Position numbers and translations under genes: made by a program. A DNA stretch of 64,000 nt from Streptomyces hygroscopicus subsp. hygroscopicus. GTDB lineage: Bacteria > Actinomycetota > Actinomycetes > Streptomycetales > Streptomycetaceae. The DNA lies in the NCBI RefSeq assembly GCF_030269125.1, contig NZ_BSSM01000012.1, positions 245,694-309,693 on the forward strand. The letters run 5' to 3'. The notes under the pieces are model-generated. The model had not been told where the DNA came from, did not search any database, and saw only the letters and a list, made by a program, of their open reading frames with translations. Positions 43,599 to 55,706 of the stretch are shown here, piece after piece (position 1 is the first letter of the stretch; the number at the start of each line of letters is the position of its first letter).

Positions 43599-44039
43599 TC
43601 AGGGATGCGACAGCTGCCCCGCGCCGCCCCGCCGCCGTATCCGCTCCTGCTGCCGCAGCGCCCGCCGCTCCTCGCGCCGCTGCGCCCGCCGCTCGCGGCG
43701 CAGCGCGCGCGCCGTGCTGCTCGGCTCGGAGACCACGCCGTACCGCTGGTTCCACACCTGGCGGGTGACCCAGACGTCGACCACGGCCCAGGTGGCCACC
43801 ACGGTGCTCGCCACGCTGCTGATCACCATGGGGAAGGCCGCCCAGGAACCGGCCATGGTGCAGAGGAACGCCACCATCGCCTGTATCAGCGTGACCGAGA
43901 TGATGATCAGCGCCCGCACCGCCGCCGTCCGCACGGGATCGGGCAGCGGATGCCGCCGCGCCGGCTCCTCCACCCACAACGGCCTGTGGTCCCGCCGTGC
44001 TCCGTACCGCTCCGCAGTGCCCTTCACCGTGTCACTCAC
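43599..44039 (-). CDS. Two-TM membrane protein with basic tail
   Basis: 146 residues from GTG 44039 (GGGGA before it). Two TM helices (about 42-92: ALIIISVTLIQAMVAFLCTMAGSW and FPMVISSVASTVVATWAVVDVWV) are followed by a tail of about 45 residues very rich in Arg (RALRRERRAQRREERRALRQQERIRRR). The tail may bind nucleic acid or acidic lipid. Unknown function. It is divergent from the conservon. Confidence 0.75.
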   Translation of the reverse strand: MSDTVKGTAERYGARRDHRPLWVEEPARRHPLPDPVRTAAVRALIIISVTLIQAMVAFLCTMAGSWAAFPMVISSVASTVVATWAVVDVWVTRQVWNQRYGVVSEPSSTARALRRERRAQRREERRALRQQERIRRRGGAGQLSHP

Positions 44040-44445
44040 TCCCCACCGCCGGGGGACCCTCGCCCCGATGCCCGAAGCCCCGACTCCCCAGTAACTGCCC
44101 GGCCCGCGCTGGTGTACGCCGCCGGTGTGCGGGACGGGGCCACCGCGGCCCGATCCGCCCCCGACTCCCATGGACAAGGACGAACAAGACCCCGGGAAGA
44201 TTCCCGTCTTGGGAAAAATTCCAGCCAACCGCCGTTCCCCGCCCTGGTGTCCGGCTCCTGGGTACCCGCCGGATCGCGGTGGCAATCTCCCGCAATGCCC
44301 GGACAACTCGCCCCGTACCGCCGCCGCGACGGAAGTACACCTTCCGGACATGCCTTCGAGTTACCTGTATGGCGGTAGTAGGCTCGCGCCGTTTGTTGAC
44401 GCACATGCGCACCCCCGGCCCGCGGGGGTCGAGCTGGGGGAGGCC
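44040..44445. other. Divergent intergenic region before the conservon
   Basis: 406 bases. They hold an interrupted dyad AAGAC-CCC-GGGAA-GA-TTCCC-GTCTT (44186-44210), which could be a regulator site or a terminator, and TAGTAGG around 44376 as a possible -10 for cvnA. No gene. Confidence 0.45.
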
Positions 44446-47346
44446 ATGCGCTTTCGCGGGAAGTCGATCCGCCGGAAGATCGTGGCGCTGCTTCTCGTGC
44501 CGCTGCTGTCCCTGACCGCCATCTGGGGCTTCGCCACCGTGGTCACCGGCCGTGACGTGGCCCAGCTCTTCCGGGTCTCCGATGTCATGCAGAACATCGG
44601 CTACCCCACCGAGGACGTCGTCCGCGTCCTCGGACAGGAGCGCCGTCAGACCCTCGTCTACCTCGCGGACCCGCGCGCCTCCGACTCCCTGTCGGCACTC
44701 CAGCGCACCCGCACCGCCACGGACCGCGCGATCGCGAAGATCCGCGGGAACGCGCGGGAGAGCCATCTGCGCCACGGCCTCGGCACCCAGGGCAGCGAGC
44801 ACCTCACCGCCGTCCTGGACGCCTTCAACGGCCTGAACTCGCTGCGCCACAGCGTCGAGGGCGGCACCATCAGCCGCGCCCAGGCCCTCGACCTCTACAA
44901 CCGCCTGATCGACCCGTGTTACTCGCTGCTCGGCGGACTCGACGGCATCGACGACGTCGAGATGGACAAGCAGTCGCACGCGCTGGTCAACCTCACCCGT
45001 GCCCGCGAGCTGTTGTCCCGCGAGGACGCCCTGCTCGGCTCCGCCCTCGTGGTCGGCCGGCTCACCCGCGAGGAGACCCGCGAGATCTCCGACCTCGTGG
45101 CGCAGCGCACCCTGCTCTACGACATCAGCCTGCCGCTGCTGCCCGCGGCCGAACGCGAGCGCTACGAGCGGTTCTGGACCAACGCCGGTACCGCCCCGCT
45201 GCGTTCGGCCGAGCAGTCCGTCGTCGACGACGGCTCCGGCACCCCCGGCGAGGTCACCGCCAAGAGCTGGGACACCGCCGCGGGAAGCGCCCTGGCCGAC
45301 CTCGGCACCCTGGACGACCAGGCGAGCGACCGCTTCCAGGACCGCATGCACCCCGTCGCCATGCGGGTCATCGTCCAGGGTGCCGTCGCGGGCCTGCTCG
45401 GGCTGCTCGCCCTCCTGTTCTCCCTCGTCCTGTCCGTCCGGATCGGCCGCGGCCTCATCCGCGACCTGCGCCAACTGCGCCTGGAGGCGCACGAGGCCGC
45501 CGGCGTCCGGCTGCCCGGCGTGATGCGCCGCCTCTCGGCCGGCGAACAGATCGACGTGGAGACCGAGGTGCCGCGCCTGGAGTACGACCAGAACGAGATC
45601 GGCGAGGTCGGCCAGGCCCTCAACACCCTGCAACGCGCCGCCGTCGAGGCCGCCGTCAAGCAGTCCGAACTGCGCGCCGGCGTCTCCGAGGTCTTCGTGA
45701 ACCTCGCCCGCCGCAGCCAGGTGCTGCTGCACAAGCAGCTCACCCTCCTCGACACCATGGAACGCCGCACCGAGGACACCGACGAGCTCGCCGACCTCTT
45801 CCGCCTGGACCACCTCACCACCCGCATGCGCCGGCACGCCGAGGGCCTGGTGATCCTCTCCGGCGCCGCGCCCTCCCGGCAGTGGCGCCGCCCCGTGCAG
45901 CTGATGGACGTGGTCCGCGCCGCCGTCGCCGAGGTCGAGGACTACGAGCGCGTCGAGGTACGGCGCCTGCCGAGGGTCGCCCTGACGGGCCCGGCCGTGG
46001 CCGACCTCACCCACCTCGTGGCCGAACTCCTGGAGAACGCCACGGTGTTCTCGCCCCCGCACACCGCCGTCCAGGTCATCGGCGAGCGGGTCGCCAACGG
46101 CTTCACCCTGGAGATCCACGACCGGGGACTCGGCATGTCGCCCGAGGCGCTGCTGGACAACAACCTGCGCCTGGCCGAAACCCCCGAGTTCGAACTCTCC
46201 GACACCGACCGGCTCGGACTGTTCGTGGTCAGCCGCCTCGCCCAGCGGCAGAACGTCCGCGTCTCCCTCCAGCCCTCGCCCTACGGCGGCACCACCGCGA
46301 TCGTCTTCATCCCGGACGCGCTGCTCAGCGACGAGATCCCGGACACCAACGGCATCGGCTTCCGCCTCGACCGGGAGCGCGCCGGGAAGAACCCAGGGCG
46401 CGCCCTGGGCGGTTCCCGGGCGCCGCTGCCGCTGTCCGGCGTGCCCACCACCGTCCTGGACGGCCCGGTGGAACTGGAGCCGCCCGTCGATCTCGACGCC
46501 CTGGACGACTTCCCCGGCGCCCTGCCGGACGAGGACAGCGAGCGCGGCGGGCTCTTCCGCCACCGCCGCGCCCTGACCCGGGCGGACGGCCCCGACGGGG
46601 AGCCGGCCGGCGACCGCCCGGCCGGGGCGGACGGCGGCGGCCACGGGCTCGTGCCGCTGCCGCGCCGCCGGCCGCCCAAGCTGGTCAGCTCGCACGGCAG
46701 GCCGGTCGGCGACCAGCGCGGCCGCCGCGACGACACGGACGCGGACCCCGGCGATCGGGACGCGCTCGGCGCCGACCTCGATCCCCGGCGCGCGGGCCGG
46801 GAGCCGGACCGCGCCGACCTCGGCGTCCCGGCTCCGCTGCCCCGCCGCGCCCGGATCGTTCCGCGCCCGGACGAACCGGCCGACCGCGTCGACTCCGGCG
46901 ACCTTCCCGCGCCCGCCGACCGGACCGCGCCCGCCGACCGGCCCGATTCCGCCGGCTGGACCGGGTCCGCCCACCGGCCCGATTCCGCCGACCGGCTGGA
47001 ACCCGCCGCCCACCGGCTCGGCCCCCTCGACCGTGTCGGACCTCGCCAGGCCGCCCCGGCCACCGGCCTCCGACCCGCCCGCACGGCCGACGGCAGCACG
47101 TCGGACCCCGGCGACGGCGCCCTGCCCCGACGCGTGCGGCAGGCCAGTCTCGCCCCCCAGCTCAGGCAGGACCCCGAACGGCGTACCGGGCGCGGCGACG
47201 CGCCCGCCGACCGCGACGCCGACGAGGTCCGCAGCCGGATGGCCTCGCTCCAGCGCGGCTGGCAGCGCGGCCGTGAGGAGAATGCCACGGGCGAGACCGC
47301 CCGCACCGGCACAGCACGAGGAACCACTAAGGGGGACGGTCGATGA
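44446..47346 (+). CDS. cvnA: Conservon sensor-kinase-like protein CvnA
   Basis: 966 residues. TM1 (about 12-32) is followed by an extracytoplasmic nitrate-/nitrite-sensing (NIT-like) domain, TM2 (about 305-330), HAMP-like linker and an HATPase domain (LVAELLENATVFSPPHTAVQV, RGLGMSPEALLDNN, LGLFVVSRLAQRQNVRVSLQPSPYGGTTAIVFIP). As in other CvnA proteins no clear phospho-His box is seen. The last 350 residues are a disordered Pro/Asp/Arg tail with ADR-P repeats. GGGGGAGG precedes ATG 44446. It overlaps cvnB by ATGA. CvnA works with B, C and D in a membrane-associated, G-protein-like module. Confidence 0.93.
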   Translation: MRFRGKSIRRKIVALLLVPLLSLTAIWGFATVVTGRDVAQLFRVSDVMQNIGYPTEDVVRVLGQERRQTLVYLADPRASDSLSALQRTRTATDRAIAKIRGNARESHLRHGLGTQGSEHLTAVLDAFNGLNSLRHSVEGGTISRAQALDLYNRLIDPCYSLLGGLDGIDDVEMDKQSHALVNLTRARELLSREDALLGSALVVGRLTREETREISDLVAQRTLLYDISLPLLPAAERERYERFWTNAGTAPLRSAEQSVVDDGSGTPGEVTAKSWDTAAGSALADLGTLDDQASDRFQDRMHPVAMRVIVQGAVAGLLGLLALLFSLVLSVRIGRGLIRDLRQLRLEAHEAAGVRLPGVMRRLSAGEQIDVETEVPRLEYDQNEIGEVGQALNTLQRAAVEAAVKQSELRAGVSEVFVNLARRSQVLLHKQLTLLDTMERRTEDTDELADLFRLDHLTTRMRRHAEGLVILSGAAPSRQWRRPVQLMDVVRAAVAEVEDYERVEVRRLPRVALTGPAVADLTHLVAELLENATVFSPPHTAVQVIGERVANGFTLEIHDRGLGMSPEALLDNNLRLAETPEFELSDTDRLGLFVVSRLAQRQNVRVSLQPSPYGGTTAIVFIPDALLSDEIPDTNGIGFRLDRERAGKNPGRALGGSRAPLPLSGVPTTVLDGPVELEPPVDLDALDDFPGALPDEDSERGGLFRHRRALTRADGPDGEPAGDRPAGADGGGHGLVPLPRRRPPKLVSSHGRPVGDQRGRRDDTDADPGDRDALGADLDPRRAGREPDRADLGVPAPLPRRARIVPRPDEPADRVDSGDLPAPADRTAPADRPDSAGWTGSAHRPDSADRLEPAAHRLGPLDRVGPRQAAPATGLRPARTADGSTSDPGDGALPRRVRQASLAPQLRQDPERRTGRGDAPADRDADEVRSRMASLQRGWQRGREENATGETARTGTARGTTKGDGR

Positions 47347-47777
47347 CCGCACCGAAGGCGACCGACCACACGGCGACGGGCGACGGGGAGCTGAACTGGC
47401 TCCTGGACGACCTGGTCGACCGCGTCGCCAGCATCCGCAAGGCCGTCATCCTCTCCGGGGACGGTCTGCCCACCGGGGTGTCCAAGGACCTCACGAGGGA
47501 GGACGGCGAACACCTGGCCGCCGTGGCGTCCGGCTTCCACAGCCTGGCCAAGGGCGTGGGCCGCCACTTCGACGCGGGCGGCGTCCGTCAGACGGTGGTC
47601 GAACTGGACGACGCCTTCCTGTTCGTCACCGCCGCGGGCGACGGCAGCTGCCTCGCCGTGCTCTCCGACGCCGACTCCGACGTGGGCCAGGTCGCCTACG
47701 AGATGACGCTCCTGGTCAAGCGGGTCGGTGTGCACCTGGGCACCGCCCCACGCACGGGCCTGCCCACGGGCGGGTAG
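47343..47777 (+). CDS. cvnB: Roadblock/LC7 protein CvnB
   Basis: 144 residues of the roadblock/LC7 fold: LNWLLDDLVDRVASIRKAVILSGDGLPTGVSKDL ... EDAFLFVTAAGDGSCLAVLSDADSDVGQVAYEMTLLVKRVG. In conservons CvnB acts as the GAP-like partner of the small GTPase CvnD. Translationally coupled to cvnA. Confidence 0.95.
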   Translation: MTAPKATDHTATGDGELNWLLDDLVDRVASIRKAVILSGDGLPTGVSKDLTREDGEHLAAVASGFHSLAKGVGRHFDAGGVRQTVVELDDAFLFVTAAGDGSCLAVLSDADSDVGQVAYEMTLLVKRVGVHLGTAPRTGLPTGG

Positions 47778-47786
47778 TGGGATGAC

Positions 47787-48182
47787 ATGAGCGAAGACGG
47801 TCAGGTGAGCAGCCACTGGTTCGACGACGACGCCGGACCGGTCGTCCGTCCGTACGCCATGACGCGCGGCCGTACCACCAGTACGGCCCAGCACCGCCTC
47901 GATCTGATCGCGGTGGTCGTCGCGGAGCCCGCCGCGGGGGACCCGGAGACGGATCCGACGCTCTCGCCCGAGCACGTGGAGATCGTGGGCCTGTGCCGCA
48001 GCGCCCCGCAGTCGGTCGCGGAGCTGGCCGCGGAACTCGATCTGCCCATCGGCGTCGTCCGGGTCCTCGTCGGCGACCTCGTGCACGCGGAACTCGTCCA
48101 CGTCACCCGGCCGGTGCCCCCGGCCGAGCTGCCGGACGAGAGTATTCTGCGCGACGTGATCAACGGCCTGCGGGCCCTGTGA
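47787..48182 (+). CDS. cvnC: DUF742 protein CvnC
   Basis: 131 residues of DUF742: VVRPYAMTRGRTTSTAQHRLDLIAVVV, SPEHVEIVGLCRSAPQSVAELAAELDLPIGVVRVLVGDLVHAELVHV. It is winged-helix-like and the standard third conservon member. It lies nine bases after cvnB. The usual fourth gene, cvnD, is displaced 3.7 kb downstream. Confidence 0.95.
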   Translation: MSEDGQVSSHWFDDDAGPVVRPYAMTRGRTTSTAQHRLDLIAVVVAEPAAGDPETDPTLSPEHVEIVGLCRSAPQSVAELAAELDLPIGVVRVLVGDLVHAELVHVTRPVPPAELPDESILRDVINGLRAL

Positions 48183-48206
48183 CCGGCGTGGAAGCGGAGT
48201 ACTGAC

Positions 48207-51905
<3,699 letters not shown>

Positions 51906-51908
51906 ACG

Positions 51909-52514
51909 ATGGTCCTCGGGCGTTCTGAGCACGGCGATTCCCCGGTCGAGCCCGTCACGCTCAAGATCCTGGTGGCGGGCGGCTTCGGCGTGGGCAAGAC
52001 CACCCTGGTCGGCGCGATCAGCGAGATCCGGCCGCTGCGCACCGAGGAGCAGCTCACCGAGGCCGGACGCCCCGTCGACGACACCACCGGGGTGGAGGCC
52101 AAGAGGACCACCACCGTGGCCATGGACTTCGGCCGGATCACCCTGCGCGAGGACCTGGTGCTGTATCTCTTCGGCACGCCCGGACAGGAGCGGTTCTGGT
52201 TCATGTGGGACGAGCTGTCCGAGGGCGCGCTCGGCGCCGTCGTGCTCGCCGACACCCGCCGCCTGGAGGACTGCTTCGCCGCCGTCGACTACTTCGAACG
52301 GCGCTCCATACCCTTCCTGGTCGCCGTCAACTGCTTCGAGGGGGCCGCCCGTTACCCCTCCGAGTCGGTGCGCCAGGCGCTCGACCTGGACCCCGGGGTG
52401 CCCGTGGTGCTCTGCGACGCCCGCGACCGGGAGTCGGCCAAGGGCGTACTCATCGACCTCATCCAGCACGCCATGCGCTACTCGGCCGCACGCCGCCGGC
52501 CGGTCGCCGGCTGA
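51909..52514 (+). CDS. cvnD: Conservon small GTPase CvnD
   Basis: 201 residues. P-loop AGGFGVGKTTLVGAIS, the switch region TTVAMDFGRITL, LFGTPGQERFWFMWDEL as the G3-like motif and VAVNCFEG as the NKxD equivalent. This is the MglA/Ras-like GTPase typical of conservons. Start ATG 51909 lies three bases after the oxoprolinase stop, so its translation depends on that gene. Confidence 0.95.
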   Translation: MVLGRSEHGDSPVEPVTLKILVAGGFGVGKTTLVGAISEIRPLRTEEQLTEAGRPVDDTTGVEAKRTTTVAMDFGRITLREDLVLYLFGTPGQERFWFMWDELSEGALGAVVLADTRRLEDCFAAVDYFERRSIPFLVAVNCFEGAARYPSESVRQALDLDPGVPVVLCDARDRESAKGVLIDLIQHAMRYSAARRRPVAG

Positions 52515-52550
52515 ACGGCGGGACGGGTCGAGCGTGCCCGAGCGGTGCCC

Positions 52551-54197
52551 TCACCAGCCCCGCTCGACGGCCGCCCGCCCCACCTGCGCCCCCGCCGCGC
52601 CGCCGCGCCGTACCTCGTGTCCGGCCAGCCCCGCGCGTCCGAGCACCCAGCTCGCCCCGCCGAGGGCCTTGGCGGCCTGCTTCAGCGGCGCCAGCCGGGC
52701 GGCCGCCTGGCGGTGGTCGTGCACACTGCCCGGCCCGCACACCACGGTCGCCAGCGACAGCGTGACCGGCAGCCCGCCCGCCGACCAGGGCGCGTCGAGC
52801 ACGGCCGCGGCCAGCGGCCCGAGCACCTCCTCGTCGGCCAGCACCAGGAAGTCGTCCCCGCCGATGTGCCCCACCCGCGCCTGCCCGGCGACCGCCTGCG
52901 TCAGCGCCCGTCCCACCGAGCGGATCAGCTCGTCGCCCGCGGCGAACCCGGCACCGTCGTTCACCTTCTTGAAGTGGTCGATGTCCAGCCAGCTCAGCGC
53001 GAACGGCCGCCCGTCCGCGATCCGCCGGTCCACCTCGCCGGTGATCGCGTCCGAACCGGGCAGCCTGGTCAGCGGATTGAGCCCGGCCGCCTCCTCCACC
53101 CGGCTCTCGGCCAGTGCCCGCACCAGGTCCGCGAGCCGTACGACGCCCACGCACCGCCCGTGCGCGTCGACCACCGCCACGTCGTCGCTGGTCCGGTCCC
53201 GGCCGCCGATCGCCACCACGTCCAGCACCTCCCAGGCGGTGGCGTCCGCCCCCACCGTGCGCGGCGCGTCCCCGAGTCTCGCGGCGGGCCGGTCGGCGTA
53301 CAGGGCGTGCCCGTAGCGCCCGGACATCGACAGCAGGAACCGCGAGCGGTGCACCGAGCGCACGGGCCGGCCCGCCTGGTCCACCAGGAGCACCCCGGAG
53401 ACGTCCGGCGAGCCGGTCAGCAGCGCCCGCACCTGCCCGGCCGACGCCGTCGACGGCAGCACGGCGGCCGGGCGCACGAACTCCCGCACCGACGGCCCGG
53501 TCCTCGGCACCGCCGGGGCGGCGGGGGAGAAGGGCGGCACATAGACGTCCGCCGCGGGGATCCGGGCAGGCGGCGCGAACAGTTCGCCCTGCGCCCACTG
53601 GGCCCCCGCCGACACCGCCGCCGCGTACTGCCTCTCGGTCTCCACCCCCTCCACGGCGACGAGGGCGGCCAGTTCGTCGCACAGCGTGCGCATCGCCCGT
53701 ACCGCCGCCGGCCGGTCCAGCAGGGAGGCGTCCAGCTTGACCAGATCGGGGCGGAGGTCGGTGAGCAGCCGCAGCGGCACATCGCCGTCCCCGACCCCGT
53801 CCGCGCTGATCCGGAACCCCTGCTCCCGCAGCGCGGCCACCGCCTCCAGGAGCGCCCGTTGCGGCACATGCGTATAGGGCGGTACGACGTCCAGGGTCAC
53901 CTCCCAGGACCCCCGCCCCGCCGCCCGCACCGCGTCGTGCAGCGGGGTGAGGCCGCCGAGGTCCGCGAGCGTGGCCGCGAACACGTTCACGTGCAGCGGC
54001 AGCAACCGCTCCCTGCGCATGGCCGCACGGAGCGCCCACACGGTCAGCGCGCCGTCGAGTTCGGGGTCACGGCGGGCCTCGGCCAGGATGTCGCCGCTCT
54101 CCGGCCGGGCGAGTGCCTCCAGTGCGGCGACCGCGCCCGTCCTCAGGTTGACCAGCGGCTGGAAGGCGAAGCGGAGAGTGTCCGTCCAGGAGTGCAC
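52551..54197 (-). CDS. EAL-CBS-GGDEF protein, both sites degenerate
   Basis: 548 residues. An EAL-like domain (about 5-210) begins FAFQPLVNLRTGAVAALEALAR; the later loop, normally DDFG, reads ADGVGDG, losing an Asp needed for phosphodiesterase activity, while VKLD, VEGVET and QGELFAPP remain. Two CBS motifs (about 240-365) follow, then a GGDEF domain with LDIDHFKKVND and GGDDF instead of GG(D/E)EF. It may bind cyclic di-GMP or an adenylate as a sensor rather than make or break the messenger. No TM segment. GTG 54197, no strong ribosome binding site. Confidence 0.88.
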   Translation of the reverse strand: MHSWTDTLRFAFQPLVNLRTGAVAALEALARPESGDILAEARRDPELDGALTVWALRAAMRRERLLPLHVNVFAATLADLGGLTPLHDAVRAAGRGSWEVTLDVVPPYTHVPQRALLEAVAALREQGFRISADGVGDGDVPLRLLTDLRPDLVKLDASLLDRPAAVRAMRTLCDELAALVAVEGVETERQYAAAVSAGAQWAQGELFAPPARIPAADVYVPPFSPAAPAVPRTGPSVREFVRPAAVLPSTASAGQVRALLTGSPDVSGVLLVDQAGRPVRSVHRSRFLLSMSGRYGHALYADRPAARLGDAPRTVGADATAWEVLDVVAIGGRDRTSDDVAVVDAHGRCVGVVRLADLVRALAESRVEEAAGLNPLTRLPGSDAITGEVDRRIADGRPFALSWLDIDHFKKVNDGAGFAAGDELIRSVGRALTQAVAGQARVGHIGGDDFLVLADEEVLGPLAAAVLDAPWSAGGLPVTLSLATVVCGPGSVHDHRQAAARLAPLKQAAKALGGASWVLGRAGLAGHEVRRGGAAGAQVGRAAVERGW

Positions 54198-54467
54198 GGG
54201 AGCATGATGGCGCCGCGCGCGTGCGCCCAGGGTCAGTTCATGAGACGTTCACACAGGATTCCCGGTCGATCACACAGCGTGGCGGTCGCCAAGCTGTCCC
54301 CTGTCCCCCTGCGACGGCCCGGACCGGTACCCATGGCCTCCCCGCCCGGCGGATCTGACATGACGTCAGAAGCGTGTCGCGGTCGACGGGAAGGGGGCAG
54401 ACCGTGCCGGTTCCGGACAACATCACTTACGGAAGACGTCCCTCCTGTGATCGGATACAGTCCGCGC

Positions 54468-55001
54468 GTGTCCGAAAATCAGCAATCAACCGCCAACTCC
54501 GCGCCGGGATCGCACTGTTCCGCCTGCGGGGTGCCCTATGGAGAGGGCGTCACCGGCTGGCCGCGCACCTGTCCGTCCTGCGGCACCGTCGCCTACCGCA
54601 ATCCACTGCCCGTGGCGATCGCGCTCCAGCCCGTGTACGACACCGAGGGCACCGCCCTGGTCGTCATCACCCGAACCGTCGCCCCCGCCCACGGCGGCAT
54701 CGCCCTGCCCGGCGGCTACGTCGACGACCGCGAGGACTGGAAGCAGGCCGTCGTCCGCGAACTCAAGGAGGAGACCGGCATCGACGCGGCCGCCCGCGAC
54801 GTGCGCCTCGTCGACGCCATGAGCTCCCCCGACGGCCATCTGCTCCTCTTCGGCCTGCTGCCCGAACGCCCCGCCGACGTCCTTCCCCCCTCCGGCCCCA
54901 CGTCCGAGACCGAGGGCTGGCACCTGCTGCGCCGCCCCGAGGACCTCGCCTTCCCGCTGCACAGCGTCGCCGTACGGGCCTGGTTCGAGGGCCGTTACTG
55001 A
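54468..55001 (+). CDS. Zinc-ribbon Nudix hydrolase
   Basis: 177 residues. Two CxxC pairs (CSACG and CPSCG) form an N-terminal zinc ribbon; the Nudix box is GGYVDDREDWKQAVVRELKEETGI with all REUxEExGU residues. It hydrolyses a nucleoside diphosphate derivative, and the layout is similar to NudC/NADH pyrophosphatase-like proteins although the diagnostic downstream motif is not clear. GTG 54468 follows TACAGT (54455-54460) by seven bases, which suggests a leaderless message. Confidence 0.9.
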   Translation: MSENQQSTANSAPGSHCSACGVPYGEGVTGWPRTCPSCGTVAYRNPLPVAIALQPVYDTEGTALVVITRTVAPAHGGIALPGGYVDDREDWKQAVVRELKEETGIDAAARDVRLVDAMSSPDGHLLLFGLLPERPADVLPPSGPTSETEGWHLLRRPEDLAFPLHSVAVRAWFEGRY

Positions 55002-55706
55002 CCCACCGGACCGAGCGGGCGCCCGTACGCGCCGGGCTTACCCGACCGCCTCGCGCGCCCGGCCGCACCCGGGCGTCGCCGGCCGTCCGGCCGACCGGGC
55101 CGTGTGCACCGGCGGCCCCGACCCCTGCCGGCACTCGCCCCGCCGACCCGCGCATACCCGGCTCACTTGCCCGCTGGGCATGTCCGACGGGAGCCGGATG
55201 TCCGGGGGTGTGCGGCTCACCGGCGTCCGGGCGTGCCTGGTCCCGGCTGCTGTGCGGTGTGGCTTGTGCGCTTTCCGGGTGTGCCGGGCTGTGGTTGCCG
55301 GGGTGTCCGGTTCGTCGCGGGCGCGGGTGGGCGTCTGCGCGCGCCGGTTCCGTCCACCGTCCGCTCTCGGTTGGTTCGCCCTTGCGCGTGTCCGGCGTTC
55401 TTGTCTGCTGAGGTCCGGCCTCGGGTGTCTGGGCACACCTGGCGGCACCGGGCCATCCGTGCGTGCCCCGTCCTGACCGCTGTCCGCGCCCGGTCCCCCG
55501 CCTGACAGGCTCCCCGGATCCCTCGGACGCCTCCGACTCACCCGCGCCTTCGGCCCCTCCGACTCACCCGCGCCTTCGGACCGTCCGGCTCACTCGGGCA
55601 CCCGCACCCGTCCCGCCGAGCCCCGGCACTTCACCGCCCAGCCTCCCCGTCCAAGCCCCCCCGCACCCACCCCCGAGCCCCCGGCACCTTCACACCCCAC
55701 GCCGGC
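55002..55706. other. Gene-free GC-rich region with short repeats
   Basis: 705 bases with no supported gene. The right half contains an exact 23-bp duplication (55531-55553 and 55557-55579, beginning CTCCGACTCACCCGCG) and many CACCCG/GAGCCCC words. Base patterns resemble the stretch at 5298-6273. Confidence 0.55.
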
